A DNA stretch of 21,977 nt from Corynebacterium sp. Lineage in GTDB: Bacteria; Actinomycetota; Actinomycetes; Mycobacteriales; Mycobacteriaceae. Positions 8,391 to 15,261 of the stretch are shown here, one piece after another (position 1 is the stretch's first letter; every line of letters begins with the position of its first letter). The position numbers were made by a program, and so were the translations under genes. A model generated the notes under the pieces. It did no database searches, was not told the DNA's origin, and was given only the letters and a program-made list of their open reading frames with translations. The DNA is taken from assembly GCA_030450335.1 (NCBI GenBank), contig JAKDIS010000034.1, positions 1 through 21,977 on the forward strand, read 5' to 3'.

Positions 8391-9380
8391 TCAACGTGCA
8401 CCGACGATGTCGGTGATGATCTCGGCGGCCCCGCCGTCGATGAGCTCGCGTCCCACGGCATGGCCGAGGTCGGCGGCGGTGGACAGCCACGGGCCCTGCG
8501 GTATCTCCAGGTCGACGGACCGCTCCCGGAGCAGCTGTCTTGACCCGTCGAGGGCGAAGACGCCTCCACGCAGGGTCAGGGTGCCGTCGACGTAGGTCGA
8601 CCAGGCACCGACCGGGGCGGTGCACCCGGCCTGGAGTTCCGCCAGCACGGCACGTTCGGCGACGGCGGTGGCGTGGGCGACCGGGTCGTCCAGCCCGAGC
8701 ACGGCGGCGACGGCCTCCTCGTCGTCGGCGCGGACCTCCACACACAACGCACCCTGGGCGGGTGCGGGCAGGATGTCGTCCACCGACACCGTCTCCGAGG
8801 CCCGGTCGAGCACGCCGACGCGCTCCAGCCCGGCACGGGCGAGGACGACGGCGGCGAGGTCGTCGTCGCTGACGCGTCCCATGCGGGTGTCGATGTTGCC
8901 GCGCAGCGGGCAGACCTCGAGGTCCGGGCGCAGGGCGCGGATCTGGGAGACCCGTCGCGGTGCACCGGTGCCGACCTTGGCACCCTCGGGCAGCTCGCGC
9001 AGGGACAGTCCGTCGACGCTGACGAGAACCTCACGCGGGTCCACCCGCGGCGGCACGACGGCGATGAACCGGTCGTCCGGCGCGGTAGGCAGGTCCTTGA
9101 AGGAGTGCACCGCGACATCGCACTCGCCGTCGGCCAGCGCATTGCGCAGGGTCTCGGTGAACACACCGACGCCGATCCGGTTCACCGGCGTCTGCGCCTT
9201 CTGCGAGGCGTCGCCCGGGGTGTGCACGAAATGCAGTTCGGCGACACCGGCGGCGTCCCCGAGCATGTCCTTCAGGACGCCGGTGAGGGCGTCGCGTACG
9301 GTGCCGGCCTGGGTGCGTGCCAGGTTGCTGGCCCGCGTCCCGACGAGGAGGTCGCGCGCCTCAGCGGACTGACTGCTCAC
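8391..9380 (-). CDS. hemC: Hydroxymethylbilane synthase (porphobilinogen deaminase)
   Basis: HemC joins four porphobilinogen units into the linear tetrapyrrole hydroxymethylbilane. The 329-residue protein shows the family pattern: [13 protein letters not shown] at the N-terminus, VHSFKDLP with catalytic Asp96, the [11 protein letters not shown] segment, [12 protein letters not shown], and [11 protein letters not shown] with Cys253, which carries the dipyrromethane cofactor. The GTG start at 9380 overlaps the hemA stop in a GTGA arrangement and is preceded by GAGGAGG, so translation is probably coupled to hemA. hemD follows after 70 bases. Confidence 0.97.
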   Translation of the reverse strand: MSSQSAEARDLLVGTRASNLARTQAGTVRDALTGVLKDMLGDAAGVAELHFVHTPGDASQKAQTPVNRIGVGVFTETLRNALADGECDVAVHSFKDLPTAPDDRFIAVVPPRVDPREVLVSVDGLSLRELPEGAKVGTGAPRRVSQIRALRPDLEVCPLRGNIDTRMGRVSDDDLAAVVLARAGLERVGVLDRASETVSVDDILPAPAQGALCVEVRADDEEAVAAVLGLDDPVAHATAVAERAVLAELQAGCTAPVGAWSTYVDGTLTLRGGVFALDGSRQLLRERSVDLEIPQGPWLSTAADLGHAVGRELIDGGAAEIITDIVGAR

Positions 9381-10828
9381 GAAGCCTCCTCGATGTTCTG
9401 TCCGTTCTCCGACTCATCCCCTGCTGGCGCTGGTGTGGTGGCGTCCTGCGCCGGGGGTTGCAGCACGTTGCCGATGCGGGCCTTGCCCGCGTCACCCGGC
9501 TCGATGGCCTGGGACACCGAGGACGTGGAGCCGGCCGGCAGGTTGAACAGTGTGGCCAGCGCCTCGGCGTAGTTCACCGTCCCGTCCTGCGAACTCAGCT
9601 TCTTGACCTGCACCGTCGGGGTGTGGAGCAGCTTGTCCACCACGCGGCGCACGGTGCGGGCGACCTCGGCACGGTCCTCGTCGGCCATGCCCGGGGTCCG
9701 TCGGACCAGCTGGCCCAGCTCGTCGTCGACGACGTCGGCGGCACGGCGGCGCAGCGCCTTCACCGTCGGCACCACCGACTGCACGCGCACCTGCTCCAGG
9801 TACTCCGAGAGCTCCGTGGCCGCGATGTTGCGGGCCGCGGACTCGTCACGGGCCCCGTCACCGGCCAGGGCGGTGAGCTCCTCGATGTTGAGCAGCCGCA
9901 CGTCGGCGACGTCCGTCACCGCGTCGTCGATGTCACGCGGCATCGACAGGTCGACCAGCACCATGCGGTGCGGGCTGTTGCGCTGTGCCTGCGCCAGGTC
10001 GTCCGGCCCCAGCACCGTGCCCACGGCACCGGTGGCGGAGACGACGACCGCCGCGCCGTCCAGCGCGTCCTGCAGTCCGTCGAAGCCGCTCGCCGCGGCG
10101 TCCACCCCGGCCTCCCGGGCGTGGGCGGCGAGGTTCTCCGCACGCGCCACCGTGCGGTTGACCACGGTGACGTGGCGGACGCCGGAGCGTCCGAGGTAGG
10201 TCGACGCCAGCGAGGCCATTGCCCCGGCGCCGATGACCACCGCGTCGCGTCCCTCCATGTCCGCCACGCCGAGCTCGGCGAGCGCGTGGTCCAGCGCGAA
10301 GCTGACCATCGAGGAGCCGGCCTCGTCGACGGCGGTCTCGGTGTGCACCCGCTTGCCCGTGCGCAGTGCGCGCTGGGTGAGGTCGTGCAGCGTGGTGCCC
10401 ACCGCGCCGTTGTCCGAGGCGGAGGTGTAGGCGTTGCGCAGCTGACCGATGACCTGCTGCTCCCCCACCACCATCGAGTCCAGACCGGCGGCCACGGTGA
10501 GCATGTGCTCCGCGGCGGCGTCGGCGTAGCGGACGTAGAGGTAGGGCTCCAGCTCCACGGCCTCCATGTCGGCGTGGGCGGCGATCGTCTCCACGACGTG
10601 GTCGAGTGCGGGGTGGAAGGCGGAGGTCGCGACGTAGAACTCCATGCGGTTGCACGTCGAGAGGATCAAGGCCTCGGTGACGCAGTCGCCGGCGACCAGG
10701 TCGCGCTCCAACCGGTTGAGTTCCGCCGGGGAGACCGACGCCTTCTCGAGAACCGGCACAGGTGCCGACCGGAAGGACAAGCCGACCAGGAGGACGGCCG
10801 CCGGTCCGGTGATCCCGAGTCCTGCCAT
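9377..10828 (-). CDS. hemA: Glutamyl-tRNA reductase
   Basis: HemA reduces glutamyl-tRNA(Glu) with NADPH to glutamate-1-semialdehyde, the committed step of tetrapyrrole synthesis. The 483-residue protein has the catalytic Cys59 in [13 protein letters not shown], the [14 protein letters not shown] signature (121-134), an NADPH-binding [13 protein letters not shown] segment (about 197-209), [10 protein letters not shown], and a dimerisation helix region after about 330. The last 45 or so residues are rich in Pro, Gly, Ala and Glu and look like a disordered extension. The ATG at 10828 has GGGAGG eleven bases upstream. The gene begins the hemA-hemC-hemD-hemB run and is preceded by a leader of roughly 100 bases with two hairpins, so regulation in the leader is plausible. 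Confidence 0.97.
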   Translation of the reverse strand: MAGLGITGPAAVLLVGLSFRSAPVPVLEKASVSPAELNRLERDLVAGDCVTEALILSTCNRMEFYVATSAFHPALDHVVETIAAHADMEAVELEPYLYVRYADAAAEHMLTVAAGLDSMVVGEQQVIGQLRNAYTSASDNGAVGTTLHDLTQRALRTGKRVHTETAVDEAGSSMVSFALDHALAELGVADMEGRDAVVIGAGAMASLASTYLGRSGVRHVTVVNRTVARAENLAAHAREAGVDAAASGFDGLQDALDGAAVVVSATGAVGTVLGPDDLAQAQRNSPHRMVLVDLSMPRDIDDAVTDVADVRLLNIEELTALAGDGARDESAARNIAATELSEYLEQVRVQSVVPTVKALRRRAADVVDDELGQLVRRTPGMADEDRAEVARTVRRVVDKLLHTPTVQVKKLSSQDGTVNYAEALATLFNLPAGSTSSVSQAIEPGDAGKARIGNVLQPPAQDATTPAPAGDESENGQNIEEAS

Positions 10829-10844
10829 GGCTGCACAGCCTCCC

Positions 10845-10918
10845 GCGAAATCGTCAGTGGTTACTCTTTCGCTGCGACGGTCCCACCCACCGACGCGCGG
10901 CGGGCGACGCCGTCCAGC
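10845..10918 (-). promoter_or_regulatory. Two adjacent hairpins in the hemA mRNA leader
   Basis: In the transcribed strand a first stem pairs 10910-10918 with 10871-10880 (GCTGGACGG with CCGTCGCAGC, one bulged base, loop of 29). A second stem pairs 10867-10872 (GCGAAA) with 10845-10850 (TTTCGC, loop of 16). The second stem ends directly against the GGGAGG ribosome site of hemA, and the two stems share two bases, so they could compete. I do not recognise a known riboswitch class. Confidence 0.45.
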
Positions 10919-10932
10919 GTTACCGGGTACCT

Positions 10933-10962
10933 ACGGTATCCCCTTATGGTCCCCAATAACAA
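10933..10962 (-). promoter_or_regulatory. Candidate promoter of the hem operon
   Basis: On the minus strand TTGTTA (10962-10957) and TACCGT (10938-10933) are separated by 18 bases and fit the -35 and TANNNT -10 elements of a housekeeping promoter. Transcription would begin near 10926, about 98 bases before the hemA ATG. An inverted pair taccg (10921-10925) and cggta (10934-10938) overlaps the -10 and could be an operator. Confidence 0.5.
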
Positions 10963-10994
10963 AAGCACCGGAGAGCACTCCTACCGACCCCCGG

Positions 10995-11297
10995 TTAACG
11001 GGAGCGGGCTGAGGGAGCGGCCGGGGGCGCCTCCGGACGGGCCGTGGAGAGGGCCTCCAGCAGCTCGTCGTCGTCGATCTCCCAGCACGCCACCTCCTCG
11101 TCGTCGACGAGGACGACCGGCACCCGGTCGCCGAACTCCACGGCGAGAGCGCGGTCGGTGTCGACGTCGACGACCTGCAGGACGACGCCCTGCCCGGCGC
11201 ACACCGGCTCGATCTGCCGGCGGACACGTCCGCAGGACCCGCAGGTCTCGCGGACCATGATCGTCACCGTCGGGCTGTACCCACTGCTCTGGTCCAT
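10995..11297 (-). CDS. Glutaredoxin-like thioredoxin-fold protein
   Basis: The 100-residue protein begins TVTIMVRETCGSCGRV, a beta strand followed by a CxxC redox motif (CGSC) at the start of the first helix. Later come VVDVDTDRALAVEFGDRVPVVLVDDEEV, with the cis-proline of a thioredoxin fold (RVPVV), and a helix ending in a Pro/Ala/Arg tail. It matches the small glutaredoxin family (DUF836 type) found in the same place as M. tuberculosis Rv0508, directly before hemA. It probably exchanges thiols or disulfides in the cytosol; the substrate is unknown. The start is the ATG at 11297; a TAGGGT box lies exactly seven bases upstream, so the mRNA may be leaderless, although GTGGGG could also act as a ribosome site. 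The next gene, hemA, begins 166 bases downstream. Confidence 0.88.
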   Translation of the reverse strand: MDQSSGYSPTVTIMVRETCGSCGRVRRQIEPVCAGQGVVLQVVDVDTDRALAVEFGDRVPVVLVDDEEVACWEIDDDELLEALSTARPEAPPAAPSARSR

Positions 11298-11304
11298 GTC
11301 CCCC

Positions 11305-11310
11305 ACCCTA
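11305..11310 (-). promoter_or_regulatory. Candidate leaderless -10 box for the glutaredoxin-like gene
   Basis: TAGGGT on the minus strand ends seven bases before the ATG at 11297. This is the same box-to-start distance as for hemB, the Ppx/GppA gene, the cysteine-rich gene and the YbjN gene. No good -35 hexamer is seen. Confidence 0.42.
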
Positions 11311-11355
11311 GAACAGCCTCCCGGCGGACACGACGGGCCATGCCGGGACACAACG

Positions 11356-11402
11356 AAGGCGCGGCCCCGTTCCCCGAAGAAGGGGAGGCGGAGCCGCGCC
11401 TT
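11356..11402 (-). terminator. Hairpin terminator after bS22
   Basis: The arms aaggcgcggc (11356-11365) and gccgcgcctt (11393-11402) are perfect 10-base inverted repeats and enclose a second small stem, tcccc/gggga (11371-11375 and 11382-11386). It lies 14 bases past the bS22 stop. Only two T residues follow, so it is a T-poor actinobacterial type of terminator. Confidence 0.65.
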
Positions 11403-11415
11403 GGCTGGCATCGGC

Positions 11416-11517
11416 CTATTTACCGAGCTTCCGTCGCTGAACGCGGGTACGGCGGAGCATCTTGCGGTGCTTCTTCTTCGACATGCGCTTGCGACGCTTC
11501 TTGATGACAGAACCCAT
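11416..11517 (-). CDS. 30S ribosomal protein bS22 (AURKAIP1/COX24 type, 33 residues)
   Basis: This tiny gene encodes 33 residues beginning [19 protein letters not shown] and ending LGK, more than half of them Lys or Arg, followed by TAG at 11416. The sequence matches the actinobacterial small-subunit protein bS22, encoded in M. tuberculosis as Rv0500B, which is bound to rRNA in mycobacterial ribosome structures. The ATG at 11517 has GGGAGGA in front. The neighbour upstream is the small helix-turn-helix gene, as in Rv0500A-Rv0500B. It is probably its own transcription unit, because a strong terminator lies before it and another hairpin after it. Confidence 0.95.
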   Translation of the reverse strand: MGSVIKKRRKRMSKKKHRKMLRRTRVQRRKLGK

Positions 11518-11612
11518 GGGTCCTCCCTCGTGGTAGGTCTTCGGTTAAGGATCATGCTGCTGGTCGGTTCCCGCACGGTACGCGACGGCACCGCAGGCGG
11601 ACGGCAAACGGC

Positions 11613-11640
11613 AGGATAACCTCACCGATCGGGACCGATC
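11613..11640 (-). promoter_or_regulatory. Candidate bS22 promoter with 10-base direct repeat
   Basis: On the minus strand TATCCT (11618-11613) fits TANNNT and would start a leader of about 90 bases before bS22. Directly upstream, GATCGGT occurs twice (11640-11634 and 11630-11624), spaced one helical turn apart. No good -35 is seen, so the repeat may be an activator site. A 6-base-arm palindrome, CCAGTT-T-AACTGG, lies farther upstream at 11656-11668. Confidence 0.35.
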
Positions 11641-11688
11641 CGACACGAATGCGGTCCAGTTTAACTGGCGGAGCGTTGCAACGGCAAA

Positions 11689-11735
11689 AGACCCCTCCCT
11701 CACACCGACTCAGGGTCGACGCGAGGGAGGGGTCT
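11689..11735 (-). terminator. Intrinsic terminator after the helix-turn-helix gene
   Basis: Perfect 13-base arms, agacccctccctc (11689-11701) and gagggaggggtct (11723-11735), enclose a 21-base loop that contains a smaller CGAC/GTCG stem. Read on the minus strand the hairpin is followed by TTTT, the classical form. It lies ten bases past the stop of the gene at 11746. Confidence 0.85.
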
Positions 11736-11745
11736 GGAGTCCCGG

Positions 11746-11946
11746 CTAGCCGGTCTGGCCCGCCTCGTAGATCGAGGCACCCAGGTATTCCTGCACCGCC
11801 TGCTCATGCACGCGGAAGGAACGTCCGACACGCACCGCCGGCAGTTCACCGGAGTGAACCAGGCGGTAGACGGTCATCTTGGACACCCGCATCAGCTCGG
11901 CGACCTCTGCGACCGTCAGGAACGTACCACTGTCATTGTTTGCCAT
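11746..11946 (-). CDS. Small helix-turn-helix DNA-binding protein (excisionase/AlpA-like family)
   Basis: The 66-residue protein is almost entirely one MerR-like helix-turn-helix: FLTVAEVAELMRVSKMTVYRLVHSGELPAVRVGRSFRVHEQAVQEYL. This is the excisionase-family DNA-binding domain, but no integrase or phage gene is nearby. The position, between proC and bS22, equals M. tuberculosis Rv0500A, so it is a conserved chromosomal regulator rather than a mobile-element gene. Its target is unknown. The ATG at 11946 has AAGGA nine bases upstream and is preferred over an in-frame TTG at 11955, which would sit directly on that site. A 7-base-arm hairpin lies in its leader. Confidence 0.9.
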   Translation of the reverse strand: MANNDSGTFLTVAEVAELMRVSKMTVYRLVHSGELPAVRVGRSFRVHEQAVQEYLGASIYEAGQTG

Positions 11947-11976
11947 AATTTCCAATCCTTACGACGCACGCACGCG

Positions 11977-11998
11977 CTGCAGGCTTCCCCTCCTGCAG
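11977..11998 (-). repeat. Inverted repeat in the leader of the helix-turn-helix gene
   Basis: The arms ctgcagg (11977-11983) and cctgcag (11992-11998) are perfect and flank an 8-base loop whose transcribed form is AGGGGAAG. It lies 31 bases before the ATG at 11946. It may be an RNA hairpin exposing a purine-rich loop, or an operator for a dimeric protein, possibly the gene product itself. Confidence 0.55.
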
Positions 11999-12022
11999 AA
12001 CTTCGACACGTCGGGCGCTCGC

Positions 12023-12028
12023 CCCATC
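12023..12028 (-). promoter_or_regulatory. Candidate -10 box for the helix-turn-helix gene
   Basis: In a locally AT-rich stretch (about 12025-12075), the minus strand reads GATTAACGATAGGAT; TAGGAT fits TANNNT. Transcription would begin near 12016, about 70 bases before the ATG. No -35 at the usual distance is evident; a TTGTCA (12067-12062) lies too far upstream. Confidence 0.35.
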
Positions 12029-12146
12029 CTATCGTTAATCTTGTGAATATTGCGACGAGAATGACAAAAGTTGACGGCTGGAGACCGGGGAGACGGGAGG
12101 CACTGGTGACACGGCTGTGACGAGAGTGACGCAGGGGGTGTTGCAC

Positions 12147-12181
12147 CGTTACCCCCACCCCCGGACGGGGGAAGCGGGGGG
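12147..12181 (-). terminator. GC-rich inverted repeat after proC, possible terminator
   Basis: The segment cccccggacggggg (12158-12171) is an inverted repeat with 6-base arms and sits inside alternating C-runs and G-runs just after the proC stop. There is no T-tract, so termination is uncertain. Confidence 0.35.
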
Positions 12182-12188
12182 TTGAAGC

Positions 12189-13019
12189 CTACTTCTCGTC
12201 GGCCGGGCGGCCGAGCTCCACGGAGCGGTCCACACAGGCCTGCATCGCCCGGAAGAACGCGGTCCGCAGACCGTTCTCCTCGAGACCGCGGGTCGCCGCG
12301 GCGGTCGTCCCGCCGGGGCTCGTGACGTTGGCGCGGAGATCCACGGGGTTCTTGTCCCCCTGGGCCATCATCGTGGCCGCACCCTCGACCGTGGCGATCG
12401 CGAGCTGCTGGGCGACGGGACGGGCCAGGCCGAGCTGCACGCCGGCGTCCGTCATGGCCTCGGCGACCATGAAGATGTAGGCGGGCCCGGAGCCGGAGAC
12501 GGCGGTGACGGCGTCGATGTCCTTCTCTGCCACGGCGACGGCCTGGCCGACGGTGGCGAAGAGGTCCTTCACTGCCTCGACCTGATCGGCGGAGGTGAAC
12601 CGTCCACCGGCGACGGCGCTCATGCCCTTGCCGACGAGCATCGGAGTGTTCGGCATGACCCGCACGGCCGGCACACCGGCGGCAAGGGCGGATTCCATGG
12701 TGCCCAGGCTGACGCCTGCGGCGACGGAGACGACGACGGTCTCGGCGTCGTTGTTGTCCAGCGTCGAGGAGATGTCCTCCAGGACGGAGACGACGATGTG
12801 GGGCTTCACGGCGATGACCACGAAGTCGGCCTCCGCGGCCGCGGTGGCGGCGTCGTCGGCGCCGGTGATCCCGTACTTCTCGTGGAGGAAGTCGAGGCGG
12901 TCGGAACTCGGGTCGAAGACGACGACGTCGGGCTTGTCGGCCGACCCCCCGTCAGCCACGAGACCCGAGATCAGGGCCTCACCGATGTTTCCTCCGCCGA
13001 TAAATGCAATACGTGTCAT
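12189..13019 (-). CDS. proC: Pyrroline-5-carboxylate reductase
   Basis: ProC reduces 1-pyrroline-5-carboxylate to proline with NAD(P)H, the last step of proline synthesis. The 276-residue protein has the normal length. It opens with the dinucleotide-binding loop [18 protein letters not shown], and has [23 protein letters not shown], and the C-terminal family signature region with [17 protein letters not shown] and [20 protein letters not shown]. The ATG at 13019 is chosen because it begins the Rossmann fold; codons upstream in the frame do not resemble the family. The ribosome site is weak. It follows the acidic membrane protein by 47 bases without a visible terminator, so the two may share a transcript. 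Confidence 0.96.
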   Translation of the reverse strand: MTRIAFIGGGNIGEALISGLVADGGSADKPDVVVFDPSSDRLDFLHEKYGITGADDAATAAAEADFVVIAVKPHIVVSVLEDISSTLDNNDAETVVVSVAAGVSLGTMESALAAGVPAVRVMPNTPMLVGKGMSAVAGGRFTSADQVEAVKDLFATVGQAVAVAEKDIDAVTAVSGSGPAYIFMVAEAMTDAGVQLGLARPVAQQLAIATVEGAATMMAQGDKNPVDLRANVTSPGGTTAAATRGLEENGLRTAFFRAMQACVDRSVELGRPADEK

Positions 13020-13066
13020 ACCCACCAGCGTGCCAGGCGAGGGTGAAGCACGCCACTTGCGGGGTG

Positions 13067-13981
13067 TCAGACGGACATGATCAGGCGTGGTCCGAGTGTG
13101 ATGACCAGGCCGACGATGAACGCCAGGATCAGCACGAGCGTGTGCCGGTGGCGCAGCAGGGCGTGGACGACGCCGACGCACACCAGCGTGACCACGCCGG
13201 CCATGGCCAGGACCAGCGCGGTGGGCAGCTTGTCCCACAGCAGGGTGAAGCCGAAGAAGATGACGACACCGACCACCAGGGCGATCGCGGTCTGGCCCAG
13301 CAGTGCGGGCCAGGAGATGGCGTCGTCCTCGTACTCGACGATCTTGTCGGGGTCGTGCTCCTCGGCCTCGGCGGCGGGCTCGTGGGCCTGCTCCGGTGCG
13401 ACGGCGGCCTCGTCGGCGCTCTCGTCAACGCTCTCGTCGACGTGCTCATCGTCCTGCGCCACCTCGTCGGTGGAGTTCTCAACCGAGTCCTCGGCAGAGT
13501 CCTCGGCAGGTTCCTCAGCCGCATCACCGGCGGACGGGTCGACGCGGGGAATGACCGTGGTCTCGCCGGCGCTGAACAGGCCACCACGTGCCGGCTCGGC
13601 GGCCGGTTCAGCGGCAGGCTCCTCCACCGGCTCGTCGTGGAGCTCCTCGTCGACGACCTCCCCGTCGACGACGTCTACCTCGTCGACCTTCTCCTCGGTG
13701 ACGTCCCCGGCCGGGTCGTCCTCGAGTTCGTGGCCACCGCGGTGGGGGTGCTCGTCGGCGACCGGCGCGGCATCGGCGCGGTCGGCCCGGGCAGTGCTGT
13801 CACTGCCGTCGCCGGCGGCGTCGAGGTCCTCATCGTTGACGACGGGAATGGAACCGGTCAGCTCGGAGACGGAGACTCCACCGTCATCGAGGTTGCGTCG
13901 ACGCCGAGGACGGTCTGCTCTGCGAGCACCGTCCTTGGCGTTGCGGGCCATAAGCTCCGCAACAGTCAGCTTCTCACTCAT
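13067..13981 (-). CDS. Acidic membrane protein (Rv0497-like) of unknown function
   Basis: The 304-residue protein has a basic conserved N-terminus ([42 protein letters not shown]), then about 150 residues very rich in Glu, Asp, Ala and Pro with short repeats such as [10 protein letters not shown] and [11 protein letters not shown], then three to four hydrophobic helices (about 222-245, 251-271 and 281-300). The layout and the position next to the Ppx/GppA gene match M. tuberculosis Rv0497. The long acidic cytoplasmic part is probably disordered. Its role is unknown. The ATG at 13981 begins the conserved segment. A promoter with operator-like repeats lies about 100 bases upstream. Confidence 0.88.
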   Translation of the reverse strand: MSEKLTVAELMARNAKDGARRADRPRRRRNLDDGGVSVSELTGSIPVVNDEDLDAAGDGSDSTARADRADAAPVADEHPHRGGHELEDDPAGDVTEEKVDEVDVVDGEVVDEELHDEPVEEPAAEPAAEPARGGLFSAGETTVIPRVDPSAGDAAEEPAEDSAEDSVENSTDEVAQDDEHVDESVDESADEAAVAPEQAHEPAAEAEEHDPDKIVEYEDDAISWPALLGQTAIALVVGVVIFFGFTLLWDKLPTALVLAMAGVVTLVCVGVVHALLRHRHTLVLILAFIVGLVITLGPRLIMSV

Positions 13982-14082
13982 CCGTCGTTCCCATCATCGG
14001 TCATCACCTGCCGGACCGGTCGGCAGGCCCGAGACACCTTCGTGACCGCCGAACTTACCCGACGACCGTCACCCATGTCTCA

Positions 14083-14119
14083 ATTATCAGGTGACAGTTT
14101 ACAGTTATCACGTGTACAG
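14083..14119 (-). promoter_or_regulatory. Promoter region with direct repeats 21 bases apart
   Basis: Two similar units, TTATCAGGTGACAG (14084-14097) and TTATCACGTGTACAG (14105-14119), lie exactly 21 bases apart, two helical turns, on the plus strand, and acagtt is also repeated seven bases apart (14094-14099 and 14101-14106). On the minus strand GATAAT (14088-14083) is a good -10 box for the membrane protein gene at 13981. The repeats overlap and lie directly upstream of it, so they look like a binding site for a regulator. The rest of the 275-base gap (13982-14256) holds only hairpins near 14193-14241. Confidence 0.45.
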
Positions 14120-14192
14120 CCCACATCGGCGCAACGACGGGCCCACGAAATCCGCGTGAACCGTGCGTCCACCTGTGGTTTCATCGGGCCCC

Positions 14193-14241
14193 GCTACCCC
14201 ACCGGCGTAGCCCCCTCCCCGGGGAACACCGGTGTCCGGGG
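14193..14241 (-). terminator. Hairpins downstream of the Ppx/GppA gene
   Basis: Two GC-rich hairpins follow the stop at 14257. ccccgg (14217-14222) and ccgggg (14236-14241) enclose the palindrome acaccggtgt (14227-14236), which overlaps the right arm by one base. gctac (14193-14197) pairs with gtagc (14207-14211). There is no T-tract. They may terminate the phosphatase transcript. Confidence 0.4.
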
Positions 14242-14256
14242 CGGACGTCCCGCCGG

Positions 14257-15225
14257 TCAGCTGCTCTTGTCGACCTCGACGTTCGGGTCGAAGTCCGCCG
14301 CGTCGGCGGCGTCCGCCCGACGCAGGATCACACCCTCACGCAACGCCCACGGGCACAGCTGCAGCTGCTCGATACCCAGGTGGCGCATCGTGGCCTCAGC
14401 CACTAGGGCGCCTGCCACGACCTGCGCCGAGCGGTCCACCGACACACCCTCCAACTCCGCACGGTCCGCCGCGGTCATCCTGGAGATGAACGAGGTCAAC
14501 TGCCGCACACCGGGGCGGGTCAGCACCCGGCGCACCCGTGGGCCCGCCGAGGACGGTGCCGCACCGGTGAGGCGCGCGAGCATCCGGAACGTCTTCGACG
14601 TACCCACCGCCAGGTCGACCGGACCCGCCTCCTTGAGCTGCTTGACCGGTTCCTCGAGCGTTTCGTCGATGTGGGCGGCCAGCGCCTTGATCTCCTTACG
14701 GCTGGGCGGATCCGTCCGGAACCAGTCGTGGGTCAGGCGCCCTGCACCCAGGTTCACCGACAGCGCCACGTCCGGCAGCTCGTTGACCCCCACCGACATC
14801 TCCAACGACCCACCGCCGATGTCCAGGTCGCAGATACGTCCGGCAGACCAGCCGAACCAGCGGCGCACCGCCAGGAAGGTCAGCTCCGCCTCGGCCGTGC
14901 CGGACAGGATGCGCAGCTGCACACCGGTCTGCTCCTCGACCTCGGCCAGCACGGCCTCGGAGTTCGTCGCCGAGCGCAACGCCGAGGTCGCGAACGGCAG
15001 CATCTCGTCGCAGTGGAACTGATCCGACATCTCCGCGGCGAGCCCGACCCCCTTGATCAGCTTGCGGACGCCCTTCGCGGTGATGGCGCCGTCCTCGTCG
15101 AGGTACTCGACGAGCCGCATCGGCGTCTTCCAGTTGCTCATGGGGGTCGGCGGACCACCCGGGGCCATGTCCACCACCACGAGGTGGACCGTGTTGCTTC
15201 CCACATCCAAGACACCTAGTCGCAC
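14257..15225 (-). CDS. Ppx/GppA-family phosphatase (exopolyphosphatase-like)
   Basis: The protein (322 residues) belongs to the ASKHA-fold Ppx/GppA family, which hydrolyses polyphosphate or the pentaphosphate alarmone pppGpp. It has the phosphate-1 loop [15 protein letters not shown] at the N-terminus, [25 protein letters not shown] with the catalytic Glu region, and the phosphate-2 loop [12 protein letters not shown]. It lacks the extra C-terminal domains of long Ppx proteins, like M. tuberculosis Rv0496. I cannot tell polyphosphate from pppGpp as substrate. The GTG at 15225 is chosen because it begins the conserved strand; the frame extends to an ATG at 15267, but that would run through the divergent promoter and into the opposite gene. 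A TAGGGT box seven bases upstream suggests a leaderless mRNA. Confidence 0.9.
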   Translation of the reverse strand: MRLGVLDVGSNTVHLVVVDMAPGGPPTPMSNWKTPMRLVEYLDEDGAITAKGVRKLIKGVGLAAEMSDQFHCDEMLPFATSALRSATNSEAVLAEVEEQTGVQLRILSGTAEAELTFLAVRRWFGWSAGRICDLDIGGGSLEMSVGVNELPDVALSVNLGAGRLTHDWFRTDPPSRKEIKALAAHIDETLEEPVKQLKEAGPVDLAVGTSKTFRMLARLTGAAPSSAGPRVRRVLTRPGVRQLTSFISRMTAADRAELEGVSVDRSAQVVAGALVAEATMRHLGIEQLQLCPWALREGVILRRADAADAADFDPNVEVDKSS

Positions 15226-15261
15226 GGTTTCAACCCTATCCGGTCTACGGTGTTGACCGTG
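15223..15261. promoter_or_regulatory. Compact divergent promoter pair, both apparently leaderless
   Basis: Only 33 bases separate the two start codons. For the plus gene TACGGT (15246-15251) ends seven bases before GTG 15259. For the minus gene TAGGGT (15238-15233) ends seven bases before GTG 15225. Both have CACGGT at a 17-base spacing in the -35 position (15223-15228 and 15261-15256), and each of these overlaps the start of the opposite gene. CACGGT is a poor match to TTGACA. Confidence 0.45.

Noticed and set aside
8378..8394. Direct repeat ggtcaa with an 11-base period at the hemC-hemD junction
   Set aside because: It resembles a PhoB-type spacing, but it is short, overlaps the hemC stop and has no -10 box at a suitable distance.
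8321..8569. In-frame extension of hemD to an upstream ATG at 8569
   Set aside because: It would overlap hemC by about 180 bases, and the added residues (Pro/Ser/Arg-rich) do not resemble SUMT proteins, whose homology begins about 20 residues after the ATG at 8320.
9317..11260. 647-codon open frame on the plus strand opposite hemC, hemA and the glutaredoxin-like gene
   Set aside because: It spans several real genes and their intergenic regions in antisense, and its composition is that of a GC-driven shadow frame.
11746..11946. Excisionase-type protein as a sign of a prophage or integrative element
   Set aside because: No integrase, attachment repeat or phage gene is nearby, and the gene sits in the conserved proC-bS22 order known from mycobacteria.
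12147..12181. G-quadruplex candidate from alternating G-runs downstream of proC
   Set aside because: The runs alternate between the two strands and form an inverted repeat, so a hairpin explains them more simply.
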